Position numbers and translations under genes: made by a program. A stretch of DNA of 48,821 nucleotides from Symmetrospora coprosmae (lineage: Eukaryota; Basidiomycota; Cystobasidiomycetes; Symmetrosporaceae): the NCBI GenBank assembly GCA_008802785.1, contig VUYT01000059.1, forward strand, positions 1 through 48,821, read 5' to 3'. A model generated the notes under the pieces. The model was not told the DNA's origin. It did no database searches and saw only the letters and a list, made by a program, of their open reading frames with translations. Of this stretch, positions 11,508 through 22,888 are shown piece after piece (the stretch's first letter is position 1; each line of letters opens with the position of its first letter).

Positions 11508-14500
11508 TCAAGGGCTCAAAGGCGACGCACTCTCTGCGGCCTGCGACGCGCTCTCATCCCCCATGGCTAGCTTCTCGAGCTTTGCCAGCACAGCCGCGGG
11601 GAAAGCGCGCTGCACAGCCCTTGCAAGGAGCGCCTCTGCGCGTCCCTGCTCACCCAGACGCAGCTCGCACCGGATCATCGTCTCGAACGTCGACGGCTCG
11701 CGGTGCACAGGCGCGTGTTCCGATGCAGCGCCCTCGAGCGCATGGTTGCCCGTCGCCGCTACGCCGCTCTGCGGGTCAGAGAGCGACTCGAAGACCTCGC
11801 GCGCTCGGCTGATGTCCCCCATTGCAGCATGTGCGCGAATGAGCGAGTTGTAGATGTCTGCAACCGCACAGCTGTCAGTCAGCAACTGAGCGGCCTGGAG
11901 ATGGAGATCTAGCACTCACAGGCTGTCGGACGGACATGCTCGCTCTGCATGCGGTGCAGATACTGCTCAACCAGGTCTGGTCGCTCGTTAGCCAGCAGAA
12001 CGTTGATCATCGTCTCGTAGCAGATGGCATCCGGCATGGCGGTGCCGTTCTTCCTGGCGGCAGCGCTCGACGGGTGTGCAGCAATGGAGTCAAAGATCTG
12101 CATGGCCCGCTCGAGGTTCCGCCCAGCGACGCCGTGCGCGTTGAGCAGGCTCGACCAGTGCACGCCCGTCACAGGGACCTTGCTGTCATTAACGAGTCGA
12201 CCGAAGACATCCTCCACCGATGACATGTCCACTGCGGCAGAAGCAGTATCAGCATGTGGCTGTACGCCTGCGCGCGAAAGCCATTGCACTCACCTGGCTC
12301 CAGAGATCCGTACGCGTCAAGCAGAAGCTTGTACGTGTGCGCAGTTGGGGCAACGCGGGCACGGAGCATGGCGTCAAAGTACGAGAGAGCCTTCTCGCGA
12401 TCCGGCTGACTGCTGATGTAGAACTGCATCATCGTGTTGTAAGGCGGGACGCGCGGCCTGTAGCCTGGGCTTCGGACCATCTCGTTGAAGAGGAACGTGG
12501 CAGCTTTCTCGTCACCAGTGCGACAGCAGGCTGTGGATGCGGTCAAGTAGCAGAAAGTCAGCGGATCCACTCAGTCGAGCCGATCATGCGAGAGCTGCAA
12601 TCGGACGCACCGGCAATAACGGATCCGTACGTGACGGCACTGGGACGGATGCCGACCGCCTTCATCTGCTCAAAGTAGCTGAGGGCGAGGTGTGTCCTAC
12701 GTGCCTTTGAGAGCTTGGAGATGAGGATGTTGAACAGGTACAGGTTGGGCACGACGCCGAACCGGCGCGCCTCCTCAAACAGCTCGAGCGCGACGGTCGC
12801 GTCGTCCGTCGTGTCCTTCGCACTCGTGATCATGGCGGCGTACGAGTCGGCCGACGGCGCGGCGCCCGCCTGCAGGAGGCGGTCGCGGTGGATTGCAGCC
12901 TTGCCGAGGTCGCCTGCGTTTGCCATGGCGATGAGCATCCGGTCCTCGAGATACGCCCAGGCTGCCGTCTGCTCGGATGCGGCGGGGAGCGAGGCGAGCG
13001 TATTGTATGCGATGAGGTACGTATCCTCGAGCTCCTTGCTTGCTTGGACAGTAGCGAGCCGCTGGACGAGCCGGGCCAGTGCCTCCGGGTGAGCATGAAC
13101 GTCATCCCTCCGCGCAGACTTGACAATCCCGTAGATTGCCAGCGGGCTCATCCCGCTCTTGACCATGTCGTCGACCTTGGCAGAGAGAACCAGGTCGATT
13201 TTAACGGCTTTCGATCCGGGCGCAATGGACGAGAGCGTCGGAGGTGGCGTGATGGACATGGTCCGTGACCGGATCTGCGGGTCGGAGAAGACGGAGCTGA
13301 GGTCGTACGAGGATCCGCCAGAGGATGCTGGCGAAGTGGGCGCTTCAACGTGCTCATCGACGATGCCAGCGAGGCGGCGGACATGCTTGCCAAGCTGCTC
13401 AAGGAGAGGCGTGGAGCTAACGGCTTCCTGCACCTTGCCTTCCAGGCTACCACCCTCTGCGCGCGTCGCCGAGAGAGCCGCGATGATGGTGTTGAATGTC
13501 TCTTCCAATCTCGGGGAGGGTGTAGGCAAGTCGGCCGGCGTGGGGACAGTGTGAATTTTGTCCGCCCATCGGAGGGCTGATGCGAGGTCTCCCGTCTCGG
13601 CGAACGCCTGGACGAGCCCAAGGAGGGTAGCTGCCGTCGGCGCCGGGGTAACGGCCGCATCTTTCGATGCCATCATCTTCTCCAGGAGATCAAGACCAGC
13701 GGGGGCGTCCGACCCTGCGACCTGCGCGTAGACCATAGCGTCCCAGACGAGGACATCCTCCTCCTTCGCCTTGCCCTGCAGCGCCCGCGCCGGAACAGCC
13801 GCCACGATTTCTTGTGCCGCGCGGCGCGCGTCCGCATCGGTGCTTTCGCTTTCCAGCAGGTCGAGCGCCTTGACCCTCTCTTCAGCCTGCTTCCTCTCCC
13901 TCTGCAGCCGCTTCCCGATGCCCTTGAGGAACCCGTCAAACACCGTCGCTACGCCCGCAGGCTCGCCGGCTTTGGCGTACGTCAGCAGGAGGTGCTTGAA
14001 GCTCGCGGCGCTCGCGCGGGACGGATCGTGCCTGCTGCCCTCGAGGAAGCCGAATGCGCGCAGAGCCGTGTCGACATCGCCACGCGCGGCTGCGGCGGCC
14101 AGCACGGCGTCGAGCGAGGGCGCAGGGATCTCCTGCCCCTCCCGACCCAGCGTGTGCAGGATGCTTCGCGCAGACTGGTAGTCCGCGTCCGACTGCTGCC
14201 GGAGCGCAGCCAGACTCGCCTCATGATGCATTTCGCTCGCTGCTTCTCCTTCCGCTGATCCAGCAGACGTGTGCTTTTCTCCCCGCGACCAAGCCTGCGC
14301 GGCTGGTGCCAGACGAGCCGCATTGTTCTGCAGCTGCTGTCCGCGCAGGATCCGGTCCGTGTCGAGCGAGCGCAGCGCGAGCGTGTTGATGATAATGCTG
14401 TACGAGCTGAGGCGGGGGACCATGTCGTGGTCAAAGTGGTCGTCCCACAGCTCGAGCAGTTCCTTCGAGACATCGCTGAAGATACGCAGCTCGTTCAGGA

Positions 14501-15943
14501 CGTGAATGAGCTTGGTGTGGCGCTTGACAGAGTATGCAAAGGGGCTCGCGCGGTACGCCCGCACGATGGAGCGTATCTCGGACACCTCTTGTCGGTAGCG
14601 CAGCTGGTCGAGCGTGTTCAAGAGGGGATCGCGCGCATCGTCGACTGGTGCCGCCGTGTCGAAAGTGGGCCATTCTAATGCATGGCTGCGGTCGACCGCC
14701 GTGGCCTTGTCGGATGTCTCCTCCGTAGCAGATGCGATCTCCTGGGTTGCCTGCTCTGACCCTATTGGTGCAGGCTGCTCCTGCTCCCCGGCTAGGTCGG
14801 GCTTCGCCACAAGGTTGTCGAGAGGCGGGATGTCGGCGGAGGAGCTGGCGATGGCAGATGTGGAGTTGCGGCGATATTGGAGACGGGTCGCTGCCACACG
14901 AGGGGAGGAGGGAGCCGATGCGGGATATGTAGACGGCTGTCGCCGCGGTATGCTCCTTGCAGACTCCGTGGAAGTCGGTGCTGTCGGTGCAGGTGAAGCT
15001 GGCTTGCCAGAGAAGGATGTGGTAGAAAAGGGCGATATCTGCTGCTGCGGGCTGAGGGTGAGCAGGCGAGGCTGTGTCTGGCCGTGCGCCTGCTCCTGCT
15101 GGGATGGTTGCGCTTCCTGGGCTGATGATGGCTGGAGCTGGGTCGAGAGGTGCGGGCGCCTCGCCTGCGAGAAGGCGTGACGATACCGGGCCTGCAGCTG
15201 AGTCTGGGTGAACGAGTACGGCGACGAGCGAGGCAGGGCGGCGGAAGATGTTGAAGGTGATGCGACCACGGGAGTACCCGTTGTCAAGCCGGGATTTGAG
15301 ACGCTCGAGCTGCGCTGTCGCCCGGCAAATTTGCGCCCGCTCCTCCACTGCAGGGCGCGCTCGACATTGCGCAACCGCATGAGTTCATCCTCGTCATCTA
15401 GTAGCTTGCTGGGTGTTGAGCCGTCGGTTGACGAGGTCGCGTTGGGCGCTGGCGTCTGCGTTCTGCCATGGGACTGCGTGATACGGACGTGGAAGCAGTA
15501 AGGGGATCAGACAATCAGCTCTGATAGAGTCGTCAAGTAGCGGCTATGCGCCAGTCCTAGCGCTCCCGCTCCCCATGCAGGCGTCTCGCCCGAGACGCCC
15601 AGGGAATTTTCGAGAGACGCCTGGCCGAGCGACGACGAGCACGACAGCCGGATACCGAGGAGCGAGCACGCACATATTGATAGTAGTGTGAGCGACCAGC
15701 GTGCCATTTCGCAGACCCCGATCCGCCAGCCTGTCCTGCTGCACTGCCTAAGCTGCCGCCGGCTCCTGCAGATGAGGATGTCGAGGGTCCTGCGCTTGCA
15801 GCAGAGGATCCGCCATTCGAGGCTGCCTGCTGCCAGTTGGAGGATGCATTGCTGCCGAGGTTGAGGTTGAGGGCGGATCTGATGTGGTGGTGGAGGTGCT
15901 GGAGCTTGAACGGCGAGAAGCTCGTGGCCGCCTTGTGCAGCAT
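11508..15943 (-). CDS. Large mitochondrial pentatricopeptide-repeat protein, PET309/cya-5-like candidate
   Basis: PPR proteins bind organellar RNA; large fungal ones such as Pet309/CYA-5 control COX1 mRNA stability and translation. Five exons keep frame throughout: 15943-15674, 15473-12611, 12530-12294, 12231-11920, 11857-11508, for 1343 residues. The first exon (MLHKAATSFSPFKLQHLHHH) is basic and looks like a mitochondrial presequence. It is followed by roughly 250 residues of low-complexity Ser/Gln/Pro sequence. PPR-like helices appear in the second half: VPNLYLFNILISKLSKARRT, IRPSAVTYGSVIAGA, YRPRVPPYNTMMQFYI, APTAHTYKLLLDAYGSL, YIYNSLIRAHAAMGDISRAR. The PPR family is firm; the PET309 assignment is inference from size, N-terminus and repeat spacing. 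Confidence 0.82.
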
Positions 15944-16234
15944 CTCTGTCGGGCAGATCACACGAGTCAGAGGGGCGTACCACGATGATCCGTTGGATGC
16001 GGACGCACCTGCGAGAGACTGCGCTCAGTCTGCGATGGTCAAGGTAGTGGTGCTGCTATGTATGTCGAGATGTGCGCAAGAGGCAGACGCCAGCCGTGCT
16101 CGAGATCCGTAGAGTCAGGGAGGTCCAACGCCACCGGCGCCGGCGGTTCTCGGGATGGGCCACAATTTCAAGCCGAAGGCCTGCGTAATGCAGGTACAAC
16201 AACAGAGATACTGCATCACCGTCCCCCTTCCCCT
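15944..16234. other. Intergenic: PPR-gene promoter, GT61 3' flank
   Basis: 291 bases between the PPR start codon and the glycosyltransferase stop, both minus strand. Nothing distinctive is seen. Confidence 0.5.
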
Positions 16235-17753
16235 CTACTCGAGTTGCAGACGCCCCTTTATCAATGCCAGAACGGCCACCGCGTCCAGCTCAATGTCCTT
16301 GCCGTGGAAGCCGTCCACGAAGGTCTGCTGCTTTGGCGCATCCGCAAAGTCAAAGCTCTGTCCACCCCACATCGAGACGTGCTTGAATCCGAGCATGCTC
16401 GCAGCAAGCCCATAGTCCCTCGCAAATCCTCCCTCCTTGAACGCCTCGAGCACCATGGCCTTCGGGTCGGGTGGCATCCAGAGTGCATGAGCAAGGCCAG
16501 AACCATGCGCTCCGAGCATGACTGTCGTCCGGCTCGCAATGGCAATCTGCGTCTGCCGGCTCATCGTCTCCCATGCGACGACGTTCACCTCTACTCTTCC
16601 CGTAGCAGCGAGCGCCTCCAGCCCGTGGATGAGGCCAACGTGGTCGGCAGCGCGGAACCGCCGCTTGCTCGAGTGTTGCCGAGAGACGTAGGTGATGACC
16701 GGGATATCCGGAGCGGACATGGCCAGGTGCCCTTTGCCCCCGATCGATGCTGCGACCACGCTTGCTCGGATCGGCTCCCACCAATGATCGGGGCATGGGA
16801 GCGCCGCGATGTTCTCGATGACTTTGCCGCTTCTCTGGTTTTCCACTGTGCTGCGTGCTGCTGCGCGATCATAAAGAATGACTCGTTCCAGCAGGAGCGT
16901 GTTGCCGAATTCTGGGATAGCGCATCAAATCAGCTGCGCATTTTTATCTGCATTTATAGACATACCACCCACGAGCAATGTCATCCCAGTCCTCCTTGTA
17001 CAGCATGCCCAGCCCTGGAAAGGCAGATCGCAGGATATACGGGTTGAGCAGCACTCCTGCGTCTCTCCATGCCTTCTCGTCGAGTTTGGGTAGCCACAGT
17101 CGGTCGGGCATGTCGATGTGGATGCCCTTCTTCCCGTAACCAACCAGCGAGCTGTACACCCTCCAGCTGCCGAACAGCGCCTCCTCCACAAAGTGCGGCA
17201 TGCGATGCAGCGTCGACTTGGCGGCGTCGTTGTTGAAGAGCATGGTCGTGCCTTGCATCCTGCTCGCGTAGCCGCCTAGCGCCTTGCGCGATGCTGCGTC
17301 CGAGGTGAGCAAGGTCGTAGCGAGCTCCTCGATGCCCGTCCGTTCGTCCTGCAGCACGTCGTGCATGATGTTTTGCAGATTGTGCGGGATGTCGCCCGTG
17401 CTGTTGTCCGAGACGAGGTACAAGCGCCCTTCGCGCACGTAGAGATTGTCGAGCACCGTGAACCCCGCGACGTGCGCTAGAACTCGCGTACGCGGGATGG
17501 GCTGCCCGTCATGCGCAAAGTCGACGTGCGCGTGCCGCACAGCATCGTACGGTAGCCCGAGTGTCTCGCTCTCCGAGCTGGGGTGAAAGAGGTACGCGGC
17601 GAGTCCGGGGGCGCGGTGCGTCACGCCGAGGGAGAAGGTGTGGGCTGCGCGGTGGGCGACACGCAGGCCTGTAGAGGTGAAGGAGATGGTCCCGAGGAAG
17701 AGGAGCAGGGCGCAGAAGAGCGCCGTGGCTAAACGGAGTGCCGAGGTGGACAT
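16235..17753 (-). CDS. Glycosyltransferase family 61 (DUF563), type II membrane protein
   Basis: GT61 enzymes add xylose, arabinose or GlcNAc to glycans in the Golgi or ER. Two exons, 17753-16973 and 16911-16235, give 485 residues. The donor is GTGGGT at 16972; the nearby GTATGT cannot be used because it creates a stop at the junction. A short cytosolic N-terminus precedes one hydrophobic anchor (LATALFCALLLFLGTISF). The C-terminal half carries the family pattern: VITYVSRQ...RRF, then IASRTTVMLGAHGSGLAHAL, and the final FADAPKQQTFVDGFHGKDIE region. GAHGSGL is the most diagnostic segment of DUF563. Donor sugar and acceptor cannot be inferred. An isolated gene, upstream of the unknown tandem array. 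Confidence 0.87.
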
Positions 17754-18673
17754 GGCTGCGGGGGTCTTGACGAAGGTCAGAGGGAGAGCAGAGCATCAGC
17801 AAGCAGAGGGTCAGTCGCTTCAGCAGGAGCGCGTTGAGCCGTTCATTGAGCATTAGTGCAGCCATGCAGTCTAGCCCAGGCTATAAGCCTGTTCGAGGTG
17901 TCATTCGGTCCATTCAGACGGGTCTTTGTCCGTACAGCTGCAGCCGACTGCCATATTCGGCGAGGCGCGGCGGCGGCTTGCCTCCTGCCATTCAATCCGT
18001 ATTCAACAGCCACAGCGACGACGGCAGCGCAGCGATCTTGCAATCGCCGCCATCCAATCCAGTTCTGTCCTCCTCGAAGCGCTCGCGAAGTCGGTCGCTG
18101 CTGTTATGGTGCGAGGAAGAAGGACATGGGTCGCTGCCCGCTCGTCTGGCGCACGCCGCGGATATCGCCAGCTCAGACCAAGGCATCCGCAGTCGGATGA
18201 ATGCGTGCTGGATGCTGGACTCATTGTGCCGCCCCCCTCTGACGCGGCTCTGACTTCTTTCGCCCGCTCAGGTCTGCTGACTGGCAACGACTAACGAGTG
18301 CAATCAATCAGTGCGTCAACAGCTGCTTCATGTCTGACGCGCGAGCTTGCGTCAGGGAGTGCCCTACATGGATCAGCTGATCGGACCGTCATGTCGACGT
18401 CGCTCACCAGGAGGCGCTGCTGATCCAATCCTGGCTTTCCCACGGCATCGTTGGTCAGAGGCATCCTGAGTACAGTTGCGCTTCAGCCGCTGCTGCTGCT
18501 CTTGGCTCCTGAACGGCTCGACTCGCAGAGCGGATTAGGGAACAGTTAGTCACGCAGTCCGCCTCTTGAACGCATCGCCCAGTCGTCCCTCGGTCTCCTC
18601 CATCTCTTCCGACGCAGGATAGCCTTCAGCGCCCTTCGACTACGCTCAAAGCCCGGGTGACTCTGTCGGCACC
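17754..18673. other. Intergenic: GT61 promoter and upstream region of array unit 1
   Basis: 920 bases. The left part must hold the GT61 promoter. The right part belongs to the first tandem unit and starts with the conserved box at 18320. Several open frames of 60-140 codons cross 17830-18290 on both strands, but none resembles a known protein or splices sensibly. Confidence 0.5.
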
Positions 18674-19624
18674 ATGCCCTGGCTCGGTGAAGTACCTGAG
18701 GACCGCGTGCCAACTCTCCCTCCAGTAGGACTCGGAAATTGCATCACGGTCCAGGGCTCCGAATGCCAACGTGGGACTGTCAACCCTGCCGTCAGTTCGC
18801 TTGCGCCACTGAGAGCACTCTACCATGGCTACTGGTACACTGTTAAAGACGCAAGCGGCGCCCTTGAATACTTCCCGACGACGCGTGCGTGGGAGCGGGT
18901 TTACACGCTCTACATGCGGCCAGACGTCGCTTGCTTAGCATTCTCATCGCGTTACTTGACCAAAGTTCAGCAGGACGGGTCCAGCAACGCTAGCGACGGG
19001 GCCAGTCCCGCCGGTAGATTCAATGGCGGGGGCGCCGGCAGCAATGGCAACAACAACCAGGATGGCGGCAATTGCGATGATTCTCAAGCCAACCGGAGCA
19101 GTGGGGGTACACGTCACGGCAACAGCAGCATATCTGGAGGCGGAAACAACTTCAACTACAACGACTACGGCAATGCTCTGGGAAAGACCATGCCGCGCAA
19201 GCGGCACTCAAGTCCTGCCACTACAATGTCTGAAGCCTATTGAACCACCTGTGCCTGCAACTGGCGCTGAGATTAGGCGCGCTACCACGGGAAACATTGG
19301 CAACGCTTCCGCAGCCGCTGGCAGCCTCGTCGCCTTGTCGGCAACGAAAAGGCTCCTCCTAGGGCCGCACGTATGTCGCCTGTTGTGCCAAAGCCCCGCC
19401 CGGTGCTTGCGGGCGCTCGCAATGCAGTGCGCTCTGGACCTGCCACCTCTCATAATGCTCGGAGAAACACGAACATACCCCGACAACCTCCAAAGATGGC
19501 CTCCACTGCGAAGGCTGCCATCCCGGTCTTGCTTCGCGCTGGAGTCCATGCAACCCGTATCAGCAAGCCCAAGGCTTTAGCTCGCAACGATAGATTCAGT
19601 CAGAGGCCTGTCATTGCCATTTAG
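18674..19624 (+). pseudogene. Array unit 1, unknown family, frame interrupted
   Basis: An ATG at 18674 (MPWLGEVPEDRVPTL) opens a 189-codon frame ending at 19243. It contains ITVQGSECQRG, aligning with VHGVDCQRG in unit 3 and VSGNQCQMG in unit 4. The module follows (WYTVKDASGALEYFP, then YTLYMRPD), and then a Gly/Asn/Ser-rich linker. After the stop, homology to the other units continues in other frames: a segment with HATRISKPKA before the stop at 19624 matches NGIRVTKPSK of unit 4. So either the gene has decayed by frame changes or an unrecognised intron joins the parts. No signal peptide or membrane segment is visible. Function unknown. Confidence 0.5.
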
Positions 19625-20182
19625 TCAGTCCCGCTCGTTGACATCTGTCCTCCATGCAAGAAAGACCGCCCGTGACAGGATCTGACCAATAGCGACAGGG
19701 CTAGGACGTGAATGCTGCTTGGCTGAGACGATCAGCACGACAGCATCTTATATTTTGGCAGAGCTAGTGCCCGTGGGGAGATCCGAATAAACACACGGCG
19801 GCACCGCCCAGCTATTCGACCGGTGATTTCCTCGTCACGGCCGGTCTGTGCCGCGACAGCTGCGTTCTGTACAACATGAACTAGCTAAACACAACCTCGA
19901 AACAGCGTCTGGCCGGTGCATTTCGCCCGACTCACCAAGTCAGCTGCTTCGTGTCTGACGACCTTGAAGCGATTCCCGCGACATCGCGTCTGATAGAGCG
20001 GAAACCTGGTCTTAACTGATGTCGTGGCGGTGTCCAGTCAAGGCCAGATGCGCTTATAACGAAAGACTGTCTGCTCTCTTTGCACGTCTCTCGCCTGCTC
20101 ATTGATCTCCTGTCATCTCACCCTCGATCGTGCCGCAGCCCTCTTCCCCTACGCCAGCTCCACACCCACTTCACCGCAGGTC
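19625..20182. other. Spacer and upstream region of array unit 2
   Basis: 558 bases between unit 1 and the unit 2 start. It contains the conserved box at 19941, a GTGGCGGTGTCC box at about 20033 shared with units 3 and 4, and a TATA-like TTATAA at about 20053. No separate gene is seen. Confidence 0.5.
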
Positions 20183-21361
20183 ATGCCTGGACGAATCGTG
20201 CGTCAGCCGCCTCAGCGACCTCAATCGTCTCAACCCCTCGAGCAATCTCACTTCCGAAGCGGCCGATACCTTCGCACCAGATGGCGCTCTACAAGCTATC
20301 GCACCTAGTGGTGGGCTCTGGCTCGATGTGTACGACGAACGCGGCCGGTCCATCCAGTACCCCAAAGATCCGAATAGCGTAGGATACCGGATGAGGACAG
20401 CCTGGAGGAATGCGGCGGGTGAACATTGCTGGGTGGTCATGGGGACAGTCACTCTCGACAATGCCGGGAGGGCCAGCTCGAGCAGCGACCAAGGCGTGAT
20501 CCTCTTGCCAGCCGGTGATCGATGCTATTGGCGTACCGGGGAAGACCTTGCTGCCGGATTAGCATCTGTGCTGTACGCGCGCGTCAGTGGAGACGGTTGG
20601 CTACCTGTCTTGCATGACAGCGGGCAGGCCGTCAGCTTTCCGGACGTGCCCAATCAGACGGGCTACTGGCTATGGATGGACACACGCAATGGACAGCAAT
20701 GCTGGCGAGAGTGAGCCACAATTAGGCTAGCTGCCGACGGGACCAACGGAACTCGCCGCGCGGGCGCTGACAGCCGTAATGGATCCAATGGTGCGGTGGC
20801 AGTGGCGGCAACGGCCAGAATTATGCCGTACAGCAAACAAACGGGAGCAGCAGCAATGGCTATAGCAACAGCAACGGCACTAACGGCGGCGGTCACGGTG
20901 GCTACTATTCAGCAAACTTTCTTACGGCTGGCGCCGCCCAGAAGTCCACGCCTGCGTCGAAGCCACCCGGGACTATGCCCGCTCGCTCTGTCAACGAGTC
21001 TCGCTCAAGGCCTGTCGCTGACATCAAGACGGCTGTCACGCCGGCGCAGCCCGCTCCGACCAGGCACAAGCCCTTCCAGCCCGTCACTCCTGCCTATGAA
21101 GGTACTGGTGCCGCTCCAGGACGACCTGCTAAACTCACGGTCAGAAACATAACAGGCCCTCTGGCGGCTTTCGTGAAGCCCCCACCGGGTCTTTCTACTG
21201 CCGGACCGAGTGCTAGAGGACTTGCCGCTTCAACAAGCGCGATGGCAGGGCAGTCGCCCGTGAATCGCATCCTGCAGGGTGCAGCCACCAAGCCGACAAC
21301 AGCTACTAAGCGAAGCCAGTCGCACATGCCACCTGTGAGGCGTGCTACGCCTATTTCCTGA
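20183..21361 (+). pseudogene. Array unit 2, unknown family, duplicated module, frame interrupted
   Basis: The expected start (MPG..., 20183) lies in a different frame from the body. The body frame is open to 20714 and holds two copies of the family module: LWLDVYDERGRSIQYPKDP followed by YRMRTAWRN, and GWLPVLHDSGQAVSFPDVP followed by YWLWMDTRNG. A second body frame runs to 21361 with an Asn/Gly/Ser linker and the C-terminal motif RPAKLTVRNITGPLAAF. At least two frame changes separate start, modules and tail; I found no intron that fixes them. The GAGAGTGAGC at the first stop resembles a donor but its joins give the wrong frame. Probably decayed, possibly a gene with unusual splicing. Confidence 0.5.
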
Positions 21362-21991
21362 TCACGTTATCCCACTTTCGCGGCTCAGACATATGAGACA
21401 TTGTCAGACATCTGTACGACGCTCTCGCGCCGCCTGTGGCTCTGAACTGTTATCGCTTCGTTAGCTCGATAGGTGCATGCACCGGACTGGTTTCCGTCGA
21501 GATTGGCATCCTGACCGCTAACAGAACTATGCCTCTGAACAAACGGTACTGACAAGTTAGTCCCTCTTCCACTGCCACCTCCCCCAATTGCGCCTCTGTC
21601 CGCTCAATACGCTGTCAGACACTGAATAGAGCAGCTTAAACAGCTGCTTCATGTCAAACACGCAATTGCGTCTGACACTCTTAAGTGCACTTCTGATGGC
21701 CGAGCTGGCAGCGTGGTATCGCAGGCGGACGCTGTTTCCCACGGTGACGTACACAAGGGGGCCGGCGAGCTTGCTTTCGAGCAGTGTCATGGCGGTGTCC
21801 TTAGGGTATAAAATGAGCTCGCCTCGCTCCCGCTCTGACCTCTCCTCTACTTTCCTCGCCGAAGCCAGACCGGACCGCCAAGCTCACTGAATTTGCGATT
21901 CTCACACCGTCTCGCTCGCCCTTTACTGCCGGAACTCCTTATCAAATCCGCTTGTACAGCTTCCGTTCGCTAAGGAGCTCATACGCTCGAC
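21362..21991. other. Spacer and upstream region of array unit 3
   Basis: 630 bases. It holds the conserved box at 21641, GGCGGTGTCC at 21791-21800 and a canonical TATAAA at 21807-21812, about 180 bases before the unit 3 start. This is the clearest core promoter in the array. Confidence 0.55.
21807..21812 (+). promoter_or_regulatory. TATA box of array unit 3
   Basis: TATAAA, seven bases after the conserved GGCGGTGTCC box. Units 2 (TTATAA at about 20053) and 4 (TTTTAGAA at about 23412) have weaker versions at the same relative place. Confidence 0.5.
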
Positions 21992-22888
21992 ATGCCACAT
22001 GCCGTACAGTCCGCTCCCGTCCCGCTACCCGACGTCGAGTTCACAGTCCATGGTGTGGACTGCCAGCGGGGTGCTTTCCTCAATCCCTTCCATCCACCAG
22101 GGTAGTGTTTGAAGGCACCGTTTGGAGGCCAATACCTCGAGGTCAAGCGGACCCCCAATGGTACCAATGTAATGTACCCGGTCAACCCGCAAAGGTATTC
22201 GTATCGCCTCAAAAAACAAGACGGGCTTGACCATCTCTTGCTGGTGAGGCGTGAGCTTAGACCTGTACAAGGTGGCAGTACAGGCGGAGCAGGTGCTGGC
22301 GCAGGCGGCGGTGATGGCAGCGATGGCGCGATCCCCAATGACTACGGGGTACCCGCGCCGCCTCAAGATGGCAACAGGAGTAGCTCGAGCTCTGTCTACA
22401 GCTACAATGGGGGCTACGGTCACAATCAGTACCCCCTTGGACCCCCCTCTAAGGCTCCGAAGAAGCTGTACAAGCACGTTGGAACTATGCCTCGCAGCGC
22501 ACCTCATCTTGCTGTAAAGCCGAAAAGCCCTGTCATGATGGCCGACAACATCCTTCGAGCTCCTGGCAGTATTCTGGGCCCTTCCTCTTACAACAATTCT
22601 GGTCCTATCGCCAACAGCACGAAGGTAGTGGCAAAGCGCGCCTCGACAACAAACAGCCCGCCTATAGCCAAGCCCGTCAACTCCGCCTCTAGAGGTACTG
22701 GTGCCGCTGCAGCACGACCTGCTAAGCTTACAGTCAGGGACGTTACTAGGCCCCTGGCCGCCTTTGTGAAGCCAACGGGATCGGCTGCCGCCCAGCCAGG
22801 TTTTAGGCGCGATCCAAACGTGCTTGGTATGCGAACGAACGGGAACCGGGTCACCAAGCCATCCAAGCACGTTGCTGCTACCGCCTGA
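21992..22888 (+). pseudogene. Array unit 3, unknown family, one in-frame stop
   Basis: Reading from ATG 21992 (MPHAVQSAPVPLPDVEF) the frame reaches TAG at 22103-22105, codon 38, then continues open to 22888. Homology to unit 4 runs straight through the stop: VHGVDCQRG before it, the module with VMYPVNPQRYSYRLKK after it. Without the stop the protein would be 298 residues, similar to unit 4. The rest contains a Gly/Ala/Ser linker with YNGGYGHNQYP, GTMPR, the motif RPAKLTVRDVTRPLAAF and the tail FRRDPNVLG...NGNRVTKPSK. No intron of plausible size removes the stop. It may be a recent nonsense mutation, a readthrough codon or a sequence error. Confidence 0.6.

Noticed and set aside
16961-16967. 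GTATGT as the GT61 intron donor
   Set aside because: Using it creates a stop codon at the junction. The GTGGGT donor at 16972 gives an uninterrupted protein.
17834-18300. Open frames of 100-140 codons between GT61 and the array
   Set aside because: No family resemblance, no consistent start or splice sites, and they occur on both strands alike.
20708-20730. Very short intron at the end of the unit 2 module frame
   Set aside because: The donor-like GTGAGC is followed by an AG within about 20 bases, too short for splicing. Longer choices do not restore the linker frame.
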